A DNA stretch of 64,000 nt from Microbacterium helvum (GTDB lineage Bacteria; Actinomycetota; Actinomycetes; Actinomycetales; Microbacteriaceae). This document shows, piece after piece, positions 1-8,772 of this stretch. Positions within the stretch are counted from its first letter, which is position 1, and the number at the start of each line of letters is the position of its first letter. The stretch is taken from positions 186,001-250,000 of the forward strand of contig NZ_JACXZS010000001.1 in assembly GCF_014779795.1 (NCBI RefSeq). Direction: 5' to 3'. A program made the position numbers and the translations under genes. A model generated the notes under the pieces. That model saw nothing but the letters and a program-made list of their open reading frames with translations. It searched no databases and had not been told where the DNA came from.

Positions 1-13
1 CATCCACTCGTCC

Positions 14-1165
14 TCACCCCAGCCGGGCCAGCGCCCAAGACCAGTCGATGCGTTCCTGCTCCAGACGCACCGACGGGCCGAACCGGTCCGTGACGAGGTC
101 GTCGTAGACCGCCTGGTCGCCGGCATCCAGCCGCGACAGCGCGGCGTTCGTCGGCGTGCCCTCGACAACCCACCGCTCGCGGTGGGCGAGCAGGGTCTCG
201 CGATCCATCAGCACCGACTCGACCTGCGGCAGCCACGCCTTGACACGGTTGAGGATGCCGAAACCGTGCGTGTCGAGGTCGCCCCAGTAGCTCACCGGCA
301 CGTCGGCCAGCCATTCCAGCGACGCCGGCTGATCGGCGTCGTAGCCCTTGCCCCACAGCACCACGCCACCGGGCGGCACGGGCACGCTGAGATAGGTGAT
401 CTCGTTCTCGACGACGAGCGCGCGCGACGGTCTTACACGCAGCGTCCGCAGTTCGTCGACGCGGAAGGATGCCTCACTGAGCACCGACGGAAAGCCGAAC
501 ACCGCAGGGTCGAACCGCAGCCGCACCGTCTGCGGCTTGGCCGCGAGCCCGAGATCCCGCACGAACCTCGGCGCGGCGCTCGATACGCCGAGCATCTCGG
601 CGAGCGGCTTGCGGTGACGCTCCACGAACTTGGTGTCGACGGACCGTGCGGTGATCTGCCGCAGGTACAGGCCCGATCCGCGGTGCGCATCCAGCCACCG
701 GAACGCCGACAGCATCCGACCCCAGTCGTCCGCGAGCGCGATCGTCGCGGTCGGATGCGCGAGCGCCCAGGCGCGTGGAGCTTCGTCATCGTCCGACGCC
801 TCCACGACCCGTCGAAACGTCTGTGCCTCCTGCGCGGCGCCCAGCAGCTCCCACGCCTGGTCGTGACTCTCCACGACGGCGCGAGCCGGGACCTCGGTGG
901 CTCCGCTGATCCGTCCGCCGATCCGGTCCCGCTGTAGGCGGTAGGCGCGGCCGCCGCGCGAACCTCGGACGACGGCATCCACCCACGCCCTCGCCGCGTC
1001 GAAGTGCTCGGCCAGATCCGCAGCGGAGGGATGCCGCAACGCCACGTCGATCGGCGTGAACTCTTCACGCAGCGCGAACGCCCGCAGCAGCGACCCGTCG
1101 TCCCAACGGCGGCGCACCACGGCACGGACACCCTCGACACCGGTCCACCGGGACGGATCAGTCAT
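14..1165 (-). CDS. jetD: Wadjet nuclease subunit JetD (DUF3322/DUF2220)
   Basis: 383-residue protein, the last gene of a JetABCD Wadjet operon. In described Wadjet systems JetD is the TOPRIM-type nuclease that cuts plasmid DNA after the JetABC SMC motor has extruded it. Seen here: an N-terminal DUF3322-like region, then a DUF2220/TOPRIM-like half with the acidic motif ENEITYL and the DLDTHG motif, both typical of topoisomerase-VI-A-like metal sites. The start (MTDPSRW) was chosen because its ATG overlaps the jetC stop by 4 nt; the longer open frame upstream lies inside jetC. Length fits the family. The gene ends 13 bases from the window edge, so anything downstream is unseen. Confidence 0.92.
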   Translation of the reverse strand: MTDPSRWTGVEGVRAVVRRRWDDGSLLRAFALREEFTPIDVALRHPSAADLAEHFDAARAWVDAVVRGSRGGRAYRLQRDRIGGRISGATEVPARAVVESHDQAWELLGAAQEAQTFRRVVEASDDDEAPRAWALAHPTATIALADDWGRMLSAFRWLDAHRGSGLYLRQITARSVDTKFVERHRKPLAEMLGVSSAAPRFVRDLGLAAKPQTVRLRFDPAVFGFPSVLSEASFRVDELRTLRVRPSRALVVENEITYLSVPVPPGGVVLWGKGYDADQPASLEWLADVPVSYWGDLDTHGFGILNRVKAWLPQVESVLMDRETLLAHRERWVVEGTPTNAALSRLDAGDQAVYDDLVTDRFGPSVRLEQERIDWSWALARLG

Positions 1166-4100
1166 GTCCGGGCCGCCGCTGCGACCGCGGCCGCTCGCTG
1201 CTGCTCGCGGAACTCCTCGATCGTGAGCGTCCGGACGCGGGACGCCGCACCGGTCGGGTTGTCGACGAACCCGATCGCGCTCACGTATGGCTCGATGACG
1301 TGCACCTTCTGCAGCGGCGTGACGATGAGCAGCTGCAGCCCGAGCTTCGCGAACAGCTCGAGCGCATACCGGGTCGAGGCGTCGGAGCCGCGGCCGAACG
1401 CCTCGTCGATCACGACGAAGCGGAAATCGCGCGACGCCGCGGCACCCCACTGCAGCTTGAACTGGTACGCGAGCGAGGCGGCCAGGATCGTGTACGCGAG
1501 CTTCTCCTTCTGCCCGCCGGACTTGCCGTCCGAGTCGGTGTAGTGCTCGAACTCTTCGCCGGTCTCGCGGTCCTGCTCGCTGGCGGCGAAGGTGAACCAG
1601 GTGCGCACGTCGGTGACGCGGCGCGTCCACACCCGGTCGCTGTCGGCGTGCCCGTCGCGGCCCTTGAAGCGTTCGATGATCGCGCGGATCTGCGCGAACT
1701 GCCGCTCGGGATCACCGCCGTCGGTCGCCAGCGCGTCCGAAGTCGCCTCCCGCAGATCGGAGCGGAACTGCCGCACCTCTTGGTTGACGGTCGGCTCGGC
1801 GTCGAGCACGATGATGCGGCCCGGGTTGTAGTCGATCGCCTGCAGCGCCTGGTTGATGGTCTCGATGCGCAGCTTGATCTCGTCGGCCTGCTTGCGCAGC
1901 CAGGCGTGGAAGCCGACCAGCTCGCGCACCGCGTTGGTGTTGAGCTGATGCCGGAACTCGCTCTCGAATCGCGGCAGGTCGTCGCGCTGCACCCGGTCGT
2001 GCAGGGCCCGGAACTCGCCGACCGCCCGGATGTCGGCATCCATCTCATCGCGCAGCGCCGGCCATTGCCGCAGGAAGTCGGCCATCTTGTTCTGGATGCT
2101 CGTGGTGTAGCCGAGCATCTCGCGCTGCGCCGCGTCGATGGCGCTGGTGAGCCCCGAGATGAGGGTCTGCGACAGCCGGTCACAGCCGTCGATGGTGCGC
2201 AGGTCACGGCGTCCGGCACGCTCAGACAGACTCGGGTACAGCGCGCGGGCGCGCGTCAGCACGTGTTCGTCGAGCGATGCCAGTGTCTCGGTCTCGCGCC
2301 GACGGCGGGCGTCGAGTCCGTCGCGGGTCGTGCGCAGGGCGCCGATGGCGCCGATCGTGTCGTCGTATTCGTCACGCAGGCGGGCGTCCTCGGCGTCGAG
2401 CCCGGCCAGCCGCTCGTCGATCGCCGCGAGCCGGCTGGAGCCGGCGATGAGCGTGCGGCGCTCTTCTTCGAGGCCGCCCAACAGTGCGGCTGCCGCGGTC
2501 ACATCGAGCGCCTGCCAGCTCGGGTACTGCCCGAGCGCGGCCAGCGCCTGACCTCGCGCGGCAAGCGCCCCGGCATCCGTATCGATCGCCGCGAGCGCGC
2601 GCTCGATCTCGACGAGGGCATCGTCGTGACCGGCGACCTCGGCTTCGAGCGCGGCGACCTTGTCGGCCCGGCTGCCGCCGAGAACCCATGAACGCGGGTC
2701 GGTGACGGCGCGGCGGTCGTCCTTCTCGTGCCGGTCGCGGTCGCGGATCAGCCCCTGCACGGTGACGGCGCGGTCCTCGCGCTCAAGCTGATCGACGGAT
2801 GATGCCAGCACATGATCTGCGCGGCGTTCGAGCTCGGCGCGCAAGAACTCTTCGAACGCACCGCGCTCGACGGCGACGGCATCCATCAGCCGCGGTTCGG
2901 AATGCGACACAGGGAGTGTCCGCACCCGGCGCTCGGGAACCCGCAGGTACACGAGGCGGGCGTTGAGCCGGTTGTCGTTGATCCATCGCGAGGCTGCCGC
3001 ATAGTGTTCCTGCGGCACGAGCAGCGACAGTGCGAACCCGCGCAGCACGCGTTCGGCGGCGCCCCGCCACGGTGCGAACTCGTCACGGACGTCAAGCAGC
3101 TCGGCCGCGAACGGCAGGTCGGTCTCGTCGAGGCCGAGCGCTTCGCCGACCGCCCGGCGGACGCGGTCGAGGTCGGCGGGCAGGCTGTTGCGCCGCGTCG
3201 CGAGCGACTCGAGCTCGTTCGCGACGACACGGCGGGCGTGGCGCACCTCGGCGCGGCGGTCGAACAGCGGATCCTGCCGCTCGCGCAGGGCGGTGCGCTC
3301 GTCGTCGAGCCGAGCACGCAGCGCGCTCGCAGCTTCGGCGCGGGCGCGGAAGTCGATCTCGGTCTCGACGGGGTCGAGGCCGAGCACCTCGAGTTGCGCG
3401 CTGTACGCCCGGAACCGTTCGACGCGGTCGTCACGCGTCGACCGCGCTTGCGGGATCTCGACCTCGAGAGCCGCAAGGCGGTCGCCGCCCACGCCGGCGC
3501 GCTCGAGCACCAGGCGGTCGCGCTCGGGCACGAGCGCCTGCCGCGCGTCGGCGAGCTGCTGCTTGCGGGTCTCGGCTGCCCCCAGCTGTGCCTCGGCATC
3601 GTCGATCGCCGCCACGGCCAGCTCGGCCACGCGCTCGGCGATGAACGGCACGACGGCCGAGCGCTCATCGCCCAGTTCGGTATGGCGCGTGGCGGCAAGG
3701 CCGTACTTGTCGGCGGCCGCCACGAGAGGCCCGAGCACGGCCAGCTGCTCGGTCGCGGTACGAACGGCCTCGTGCGCGGTGACGAGGTTGTCGTAGTGAT
3801 CGACGATCGCGCGCACCTTGCCCGAGGCGTCCATGGGCTCGAGCATGTGGTCGCGCACGAAATCGTTGAGATTGCCGACCGACTTCATCGACACGGTCTG
3901 GTGGAACAGCTCCATCGCCTGCTCGGAGGGGATGCCGAGCAGGCGGCGGAGGCGCCGGTGGTACTCGGGGAACGTGTTGTCGATGTCGGCCCCGCGCGAG
4001 CGCAGCTGCGCGCGAAGCGCCTTCAGGTCGGACCCGAAGCGGCTGAAATCGGGATCGATCTTCAGCGGCACGGAGGCGGTCACGAAGAAGCGCTCGGGCT

Positions 4101-4548
4101 GCCCCGTCCGGTCCTTCTGGTGGAACACCTGCGCGACGGTGACGGTCTCGCCGAACCCGACGTTCGTGAAGCGCCCGAGGATCACTGAGTACGCCGTGTG
4201 GTCGCGCAGACCCACGGGCCGCGACGCACCCGTCGCTTCGTTGCGCTCGGACTTGTAGTGCCCCTCGACGTAGCTGCGCAGTGTCCGCTCCTTGGCGTCG
4301 GCGCCGGCCGCCTTGTTGTACGCGATGCGGTGCGCGGGCAGCAGCAGCGTCGTGATCGCGTCGACGAGGGTCGACTTGCCGCTGCCGATGTCGCCGGTGA
4401 GCAGTGCGGTCTGTCCGTCGGGAGTGAGTGACCACACGCTGCGGTCGAAGGTGCCCCAGTTGTACACCTCGACCTGACTGAGGCGATAGCCGGCCCGCGC
4501 GATGGCAGGACCGTCCACCTCGAGGGCCGAGAACAGGGCGTCGCTCAT
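1162..4548 (-). CDS. jetC: Wadjet SMC-like ATPase JetC
   Basis: 1128-residue SMC/MukB-like ATPase, the loop-extruding motor of Wadjet. Walker A GDIGSGKST is at about residues 52-60. The ABC signature SGGQ is at about 1010 and a Walker B ending in VIDE at about 1047-1050, so the two halves of the nucleotide site are separated by about 950 residues of Glu/Arg/Ala-rich coiled coil. A hinge-like globular interruption is suggested near residues 500-600 (segment around EHYAAASRWINDNRLNARL). The gene overlaps jetB and jetD by 4 nt on each side, implying translational coupling. No truncation or frameshift is visible. Assignment rests on the motif order plus the three partner genes. Confidence 0.95.
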   Translation of the reverse strand: MSDALFSALEVDGPAIARAGYRLSQVEVYNWGTFDRSVWSLTPDGQTALLTGDIGSGKSTLVDAITTLLLPAHRIAYNKAAGADAKERTLRSYVEGHYKSERNEATGASRPVGLRDHTAYSVILGRFTNVGFGETVTVAQVFHQKDRTGQPERFFVTASVPLKIDPDFSRFGSDLKALRAQLRSRGADIDNTFPEYHRRLRRLLGIPSEQAMELFHQTVSMKSVGNLNDFVRDHMLEPMDASGKVRAIVDHYDNLVTAHEAVRTATEQLAVLGPLVAAADKYGLAATRHTELGDERSAVVPFIAERVAELAVAAIDDAEAQLGAAETRKQQLADARQALVPERDRLVLERAGVGGDRLAALEVEIPQARSTRDDRVERFRAYSAQLEVLGLDPVETEIDFRARAEAASALRARLDDERTALRERQDPLFDRRAEVRHARRVVANELESLATRRNSLPADLDRVRRAVGEALGLDETDLPFAAELLDVRDEFAPWRGAAERVLRGFALSLLVPQEHYAAASRWINDNRLNARLVYLRVPERRVRTLPVSHSEPRLMDAVAVERGAFEEFLRAELERRADHVLASSVDQLEREDRAVTVQGLIRDRDRHEKDDRRAVTDPRSWVLGGSRADKVAALEAEVAGHDDALVEIERALAAIDTDAGALAARGQALAALGQYPSWQALDVTAAAALLGGLEEERRTLIAGSSRLAAIDERLAGLDAEDARLRDEYDDTIGAIGALRTTRDGLDARRRRETETLASLDEHVLTRARALYPSLSERAGRRDLRTIDGCDRLSQTLISGLTSAIDAAQREMLGYTTSIQNKMADFLRQWPALRDEMDADIRAVGEFRALHDRVQRDDLPRFESEFRHQLNTNAVRELVGFHAWLRKQADEIKLRIETINQALQAIDYNPGRIIVLDAEPTVNQEVRQFRSDLREATSDALATDGGDPERQFAQIRAIIERFKGRDGHADSDRVWTRRVTDVRTWFTFAASEQDRETGEEFEHYTDSDGKSGGQKEKLAYTILAASLAYQFKLQWGAAASRDFRFVVIDEAFGRGSDASTRYALELFAKLGLQLLIVTPLQKVHVIEPYVSAIGFVDNPTGAASRVRTLTIEEFREQQRAAAVAAAART

Positions 4549-5192
4549 GAGTCGCCCTCCGATTCAGAGGTGTCGGGTACGGTCGGGACGAGGGATGCCT
4601 CGGCCTGGCCGTTCGGGGGCGCCCCGGCGTACGCCGCCAGCCGCGACGCGAAGTCGGCGAGCGTCTGCGCGTCGACGTACGCCTTGAGGATTCGGCGCAC
4701 CTCCCACGCGCCGCGCTGACCGCGGAGTTCCCGCAGGAAGCCCAGATCGGCGACCTGCGCGATGGTGCGATCGGCCTGCTCGACGATGCGCGCCTCGTTC
4801 GTCGACGACGCCTGGAAGACGCGCAGCAGCTCGACGATCTGGTCTCGCGTGAGCACGAGTTTGCCGGCCTCGCCCGACGCCTCGAACTCGACCATACGAC
4901 GGCGCAGCAGCACGAGCAGCAGGCTCACGTTGTAGGTGAGGCTGCGGCGGCGCACGAGCCGCGGCAGCGCATCGTCCCCCTCTTCGGGCTCACGGGTGCG
5001 CAAGAACGCGTATCCCTCGTTCTCGTCGACGATGACGTCCACGCCGATGGCGGCGAAGTGGTCGGCGACGGCGGCGCGATGGCGGCCCAGCGCCTCCCAC
5101 ACCGGCTCGTGGGCTGGGGTGTCGCGGTACACGACCTCGCGCATCAGCGCGATGATCGCCGTGGCGACGGCCTGTTCGTCGGGGCTTCTCAT
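4545..5192 (-). CDS. jetB: Wadjet subunit JetB (DUF4194)
   Basis: 215-residue DUF4194 protein, equivalent of the MukE-type kite subunit that links the kleisin JetA to the SMC JetC. It reads as a small alpha/beta winged-helix-like protein with a conserved centre (DENEGYAFLRTRE) and the LLVLLRRR stretch common in this family. The ATG overlaps the jetA stop by 4 nt and its own stop overlaps the jetC ATG, so the start is well fixed. The C-terminal 20 residues are a disordered acidic tail. Function is inferred from family and operon position. Confidence 0.9.
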   Translation of the reverse strand: MRSPDEQAVATAIIALMREVVYRDTPAHEPVWEALGRHRAAVADHFAAIGVDVIVDENEGYAFLRTREPEEGDDALPRLVRRRSLTYNVSLLLVLLRRRMVEFEASGEAGKLVLTRDQIVELLRVFQASSTNEARIVEQADRTIAQVADLGFLRELRGQRGAWEVRRILKAYVDAQTLADFASRLAAYAGAPPNGQAEASLVPTVPDTSESEGDS

Positions 5193-6619
5193 CGGCGCGT
5201 CACCGTCACCTGGGGCATCCTCACCCGGCGCGGCGTCCCCGCCGCGTCGACATAGTCGATCGTCGTCTCAGGACCGTTCTCGGCGACCGCGATCGACAGC
5301 TCTTCGTCGTCGAGGGTCAGATAGCCGAGGATCTCGGCCGCCCCCTCCTGCACCGGGTACAGCGCGACGATGTCGTCGAGGGTGACCGTCGCGCGCGGCG
5401 GCACGATGGCGCGGATGTTGCCGATGAGGCGCGCGGTGTCGATGACGTGCTGCGCGAACAGGCTGTCGAACTCGACTTCGTCGACCGCCTGCGGCGCCGG
5501 CATGCTGTCGACCACGACATCAGGCTGCGGGTCGTAGAGGGGCCGCTCGAACACCAGCGCGATCGGCAGCCCCGGCTCGTCGACCTGCACGCCGATATCG
5601 GCGGGCGGCCGGTCACGCACGGCCAGCGCCGACGCTTCGACGGCGCGGACGAGATCGAGCACTCGCCGGTTCTCGACCCACACCTGGTCGTCGAGGAAGC
5701 GCCGCAGCTGCTCGGAGAGTCCGCGGACCGTCTGCTGCGTGCGCTCGGCGGCGTCGGCCCAGTCGTGGTGCACGCGCCGCACGCGACGGTCGGCGCCGAG
5801 CTGCGGCATCCCGATCACGGCGTCGAGCAGGTCGGACAGTTCATCCTGCCGCCCCTCCGAGAGCAGGAAGTCGTAGAACGCCTGAAAGCTGCGGCCCTGG
5901 TCGGACGAGGCGATGTCGGTGCGGCTGCTGACGAGCTCTTCGAGGAGCGCGCCCTTGCCGCCGTCCCAGCCGGCGATCTTCTCGCGCGCCGACCGGTCGA
6001 GGGCGCGGAAGTTGTCTTCGACCTCGCGGAAGTCGCCCAGCAGCTCGCGCGCCGTGCCCGCGAACTGCTGATACCGCTCGCGCAGGGCGGTGTCGTCGAG
6101 CACGGCGACCCGGCCCTCCCGGGCATCGGCGAGCTCGCGCTCGATCGCGTCGCGGCGGCGTTCGAGCTCGGCGACGCGCTCGGCCGGGTCGGCCTGCGCG
6201 CCGTGGACGATCTGCCGCAGCAGCTCGACGAGGGTCTGCAGCCGCGACTCGGTTCCGACGAACGAGCGCGAGCGCAAGCCCTCGACCCAGCGGTACGCCT
6301 TCTCCAGCGCGGGCGTCGCCTCGACGTGCACCTCTTCGGAGCCCGCAGGGTAGAACCGGCGCAGCAGCCCGGCCTTCGGATCGGACCAGTCGTCGACATA
6401 GGCCGCCGCATCCTGCGGATACCGGTCGGGCGTCGCGCGATGCACCGCGAACAGTTCGTCATCGAGCGCGGACACGAGCTCGCCGAGCGGCACGGCCCCG
6501 CGGTTGTCGTCGATGAACCGCCGCCCGAGGAACGACAGGATCAGCGGCGCATTGTGCGCGCGCAGCACCCGCCACGCGGGATGCCGCTCCCAGAGCCGGT
6601 CAAGTTCGTCGAGGTCCAT
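5189..6619 (-). CDS. jetA: Wadjet kleisin-like subunit JetA (DUF3375)
   Basis: 476-residue DUF3375 protein, the MukF/kleisin-like subunit and first gene of the Wadjet operon. The chosen start MDLDELDRLW fits the family N-terminus; the open frame continues about 140 codons upstream through vapC-antisense sequence that looks non-coding. The middle is helix-rich with a coiled-coil stretch (residues about 140-200, Glu/Arg-rich), and the C-terminal part is acidic before DAAGTPRRVRMPQVTVTRR. A TANNNT box (TACCCT) lies 8 nt upstream of the ATG, so the operon may start nearly leaderless. About 140 bp separate it from vapC, enough for its own promoter. Confidence 0.9.
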   Translation of the reverse strand: MDLDELDRLWERHPAWRVLRAHNAPLILSFLGRRFIDDNRGAVPLGELVSALDDELFAVHRATPDRYPQDAAAYVDDWSDPKAGLLRRFYPAGSEEVHVEATPALEKAYRWVEGLRSRSFVGTESRLQTLVELLRQIVHGAQADPAERVAELERRRDAIERELADAREGRVAVLDDTALRERYQQFAGTARELLGDFREVEDNFRALDRSAREKIAGWDGGKGALLEELVSSRTDIASSDQGRSFQAFYDFLLSEGRQDELSDLLDAVIGMPQLGADRRVRRVHHDWADAAERTQQTVRGLSEQLRRFLDDQVWVENRRVLDLVRAVEASALAVRDRPPADIGVQVDEPGLPIALVFERPLYDPQPDVVVDSMPAPQAVDEVEFDSLFAQHVIDTARLIGNIRAIVPPRATVTLDDIVALYPVQEGAAEILGYLTLDDEELSIAVAENGPETTIDYVDAAGTPRRVRMPQVTVTRR

Positions 6620-6627
6620 CGCGTCCC

Positions 6628-6633
6628 AGGGTA
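6628..6633 (-). promoter_or_regulatory. Candidate -10 box of the jetABCD operon
   Basis: TACCCT on the minus strand, 8 nt before the jetA ATG, in the 139-bp gap between vapC and jetA. No convincing Shine-Dalgarno sequence precedes the ATG, consistent with a leaderless or very short leader. The spacing is longer than the 6 nt seen at many other genes of the window, so this call is weak. Confidence 0.35.
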
Positions 6634-6758
6634 CGAGAGTGCGCCGACAGCGGCGAACCGGAGATATGAGCGCGCGCAGGGGCGGGTTCTCGAGAGCTTC
6701 TCGCGACGTTTCGTCTTCGCTCATGCCTCGCTCCGCGGGGCGACCAGATGTCGGGAGC

Positions 6759-7163
6759 TCAGCGAACCAGGAGGATCTCGCAGTCCGTGGCGTCGCGCAC
6801 ACCGCGCGCGAGCTTCTCGTCGGCGGTGATGAGCTGTGCACCGAGCGCTTCGGCCAGTGCGACATACGTCGCGTCGTAAGCCGTCGCCACGTGTCGCAGG
6901 TCCCAGATCCGTTCGAACAGCATGTCGGCGGGCCAGCGACGGGCGGGAAAGTCGCGGAGATCGACGAGCGCCTGCGCGCCCCGGTCCGGGGTGAGGATGC
7001 TGCCGGCCACAAGCCCGCGAACGACAGACAGCGTCTCGACATCTGCGAGATGCGGCACGTGGAGGTCGCCCGCGGACACCGCTACCGCATCGACTGCGCG
7101 CTGTCCGCGCGGGCTCATCGTCAGGAGCTCGACGAGCACCGACGCGTCGACGACCGCCGTCAC
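6759..7163 (-). CDS. VapC-like PIN-domain toxin
   Basis: 134-residue PIN-domain protein, probable ribonuclease toxin of a type II toxin-antitoxin pair. The expected acidic residues are visible: VVDASVL near the N-terminus, DVETLS around residue 41, then YDATYVALAEAL and LITADEKL toward the C-terminus. VapC-family enzymes cleave specific RNAs in a magnesium-dependent way. Its ATG overlaps the stop of the antitoxin gene by 4 nt, the usual antitoxin-first order. It sits between the Wadjet operon and the MoxR/vWA operon, so it may help stabilise the region, but that is inference. RNA target unknown. Confidence 0.9.
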   Translation of the reverse strand: MTAVVDASVLVELLTMSPRGQRAVDAVAVSAGDLHVPHLADVETLSVVRGLVAGSILTPDRGAQALVDLRDFPARRWPADMLFERIWDLRHVATAYDATYVALAEALGAQLITADEKLARGVRDATDCEILLVR

Positions 7164-7387
7164 GCGGCGTCGCGTTCTGCCCGGAGGATCTTCTGCGCCG
7201 CATCCCCGAGATCGACCGACCCACGCACGCGCACGCGGTCGAGCAGCTCATCGAGCGTCGGCCGCTCGGCCTCGCGCTGGATGATCTCGAGCACGTACTC
7301 CGAAAGGCTGCGTCCCGACGCGGCGGCGCGTGCCTTCAGCACACGGTGCACGTCCTCGGGAACATCCCGCACCTGCAGATTCGACAT
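7160..7387 (-). CDS. VapB/FitA-like ribbon-helix-helix antitoxin
   Basis: 75-residue protein. The N-terminus (SNLQVRDVPEDVHRVLKARAA, then SGRSLSEYVLEII) is a typical FitA/VapB-like ribbon-helix-helix DNA-binding domain; the charged C-terminal half would wrap the PIN toxin. It is the first gene of the pair and overlaps vapC by 4 nt. A TAACCT box lies exactly 6 nt before the ATG with a short palindrome just upstream, a plausible autoregulatory operator. Assignment is strong from size, fold signature and partner. Confidence 0.9.
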   Translation of the reverse strand: MSNLQVRDVPEDVHRVLKARAAASGRSLSEYVLEIIQREAERPTLDELLDRVRVRGSVDLGDAAQKILRAERDAA

Positions 7388-7393
7388 GCACTC

Positions 7394-7421
7394 AGGTTAC
7401 TCCCATGCATAACGCATGCAA
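7394..7421 (-). promoter_or_regulatory. vapBC promoter with palindromic operator
   Basis: On the minus strand TTGCAT (7416-7421) and TAACCT (7394-7399) form a -35/-10 pair with a 16-nt spacer. The -10 ends 6 nt before the vapB ATG, indicating leaderless transcription. The inverted repeat CATGC-N5-GCATG (7404-7418) covers the spacer and -35 edge, where a VapB dimer could repress. The elements are seen; binding is inferred. Confidence 0.5.
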
Positions 7422-7425
7422 GGGC

Positions 7426-8772
7426 TCAGGCGTCGCTGCGATAGCGACGGGGCTTGCCCTCACCGAGGTCGGCCAGCCGCTCGACGCGCTCGACGTCGAG
7501 CGGCTGATCCAGCAGCGCCGCGAGCGCCCGGCGCACGGCATCCAGATCTCCCCCGGCGATGCGCGCGCGCACCGCACCCGTGGCATCCTGCTCGACGCTC
7601 CAGCCGCGCGCCCCGTGCGTCTGAAGCTGCTGCGTGAGGTCCACGCACGGCACGCGCGTGCTGTCGCCGCGGACGAACACGGTGTGCTCGCGCCCCTCCA
7701 GGTCGGCGATGCCGATACCCCCGTCGGGCAGCGTCACCAGCCGGCCGAAGTCGCCGGTGCGGTAGCGCACGAGGGGCAGCAACGGGTTCTCACCCGCGGT
7801 CACGGTGATCTCGCCCACCTCGCCGGCAACGACCGGCAGTCCGTCTGCGCCGAGCGTCTCGACGAGCACCCGCCGGTCGAGCACGCGGAACGGCCCGTCG
7901 TCGGTGCGCACCGCGATCGGGCGTGTCTCGTGCAGGCCGTAGACGTCGAACACCGGGCAGGCGAACGCGTCTTCGAGGTCAGCGCGCAGCGGCGCCGACA
8001 GCGCCATCGCGCCCGAGAACAGCGCGAGCGGCTTCACGACGGCACGCAAGTCGGGCGCGAGCAGCTCGGCGAGGCTCGTCGGGTTGCCCGAGATCGCCTG
8101 CGGTGCGGCATCCCGCAGGAAATCGGAGCGATCGGATGCCGCAGCCCACGCGCTCCCGTGCAGATTCACCCGCGCCATCGCGCGCTGCGCGAACGAGCTG
8201 ACGAGCGACACGTACGTGAACGCCTGTCGCTGGTGCACGACGTTGACGAGCGCGAGCCGCTCGCCGTCGGGACGCCAGTCGACCGCCGCCTCTCGGGCGA
8301 GCGATACGAGCAGGTGGAAGCCGCGCGCGACCTCTTCCACGTCGTCGGGGATGAGCAGGGCGGCGCCGGTCGATCCCGAGCTGGAGCCGCGCAGCATCCG
8401 GTCGAGATCGGCGTCGAGCGGCACGAACCCGGCGAGATCATCGACGAGGTCCGCGCGGCTGATCGGCGGGAAGTCGTGCAGCCGGTCCAGTCCCGGCATG
8501 CGGCGGTAGCGCAGCAGCCGGCGCGCGGTGTCGAGGTGCGCGTCCAGCCAACCGTCCGTCGGCAGCGGCTCGCGCACGCGATCGACGGCGTCGGCCGTGA
8601 GGCGGTCCCCCGTCTCGTGGACCCAGCGCGGGGCGGAGGGATGCCTCCGCCACCGCTGCAGGCGGGCCGCGCCCTCGGCATCCATCGTGGGCCAGCGCTC
8701 GGCATCCGTCAGGACCGCGGCGTCGCCGGGCACGTACTCGGCGAGCGCGAGCGGATCGTCCGGGTCACTCAC
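7426..8772 (-). CDS. PaaK-like adenylate-forming ligase (ANL superfamily)
   Basis: 448-residue relative of phenylacetate-CoA ligase, the last gene of the MoxR/vWA operon. ANL core motifs are visible: the phosphate-binding SSSGSTG loop near residue 140, VYGLHETRP (A5-like, with the conserved Glu), YRTGDFG (A7) and a C-terminal GKPRR that resembles the A10 lysine region. Such enzymes activate a carboxylate as acyl-AMP and pass it to CoA or another acceptor. The substrate is unknown and no phenylacetate catabolic genes are nearby. The GTG start (VSDPDDPL) overlaps the upstream stop by 8 nt; the longer open frame is shadow sequence. A ligase in an AAA+/vWA operon is unusual. Confidence 0.8.
   Translation of the reverse strand: MSDPDDPLALAEYVPGDAAVLTDAERWPTMDAEGAARLQRWRRHPSAPRWVHETGDRLTADAVDRVREPLPTDGWLDAHLDTARRLLRYRRMPGLDRLHDFPPISRADLVDDLAGFVPLDADLDRMLRGSSSGSTGAALLIPDDVEEVARGFHLLVSLAREAAVDWRPDGERLALVNVVHQRQAFTYVSLVSSFAQRAMARVNLHGSAWAAASDRSDFLRDAAPQAISGNPTSLAELLAPDLRAVVKPLALFSGAMALSAPLRADLEDAFACPVFDVYGLHETRPIAVRTDDGPFRVLDRRVLVETLGADGLPVVAGEVGEITVTAGENPLLPLVRYRTGDFGRLVTLPDGGIGIADLEGREHTVFVRGDSTRVPCVDLTQQLQTHGARGWSVEQDATGAVRARIAGGDLDAVRRALAALLDQPLDVERVERLADLGEGKPRRYRSDA

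Noticed and set aside
2812..4188. 458-residue plus-strand ORF opposite jetC
   Set aside because: Antisense shadow of a real gene: high-GC codons leave long open frames on the other strand; its composition is Arg/Gly/His/Val-rich without a domain.
5189..7042. Longer jetA start (617 residues)
   Set aside because: The extra N-terminus runs through vapC-antisense sequence, and family members begin at the MDLDEL-like position.
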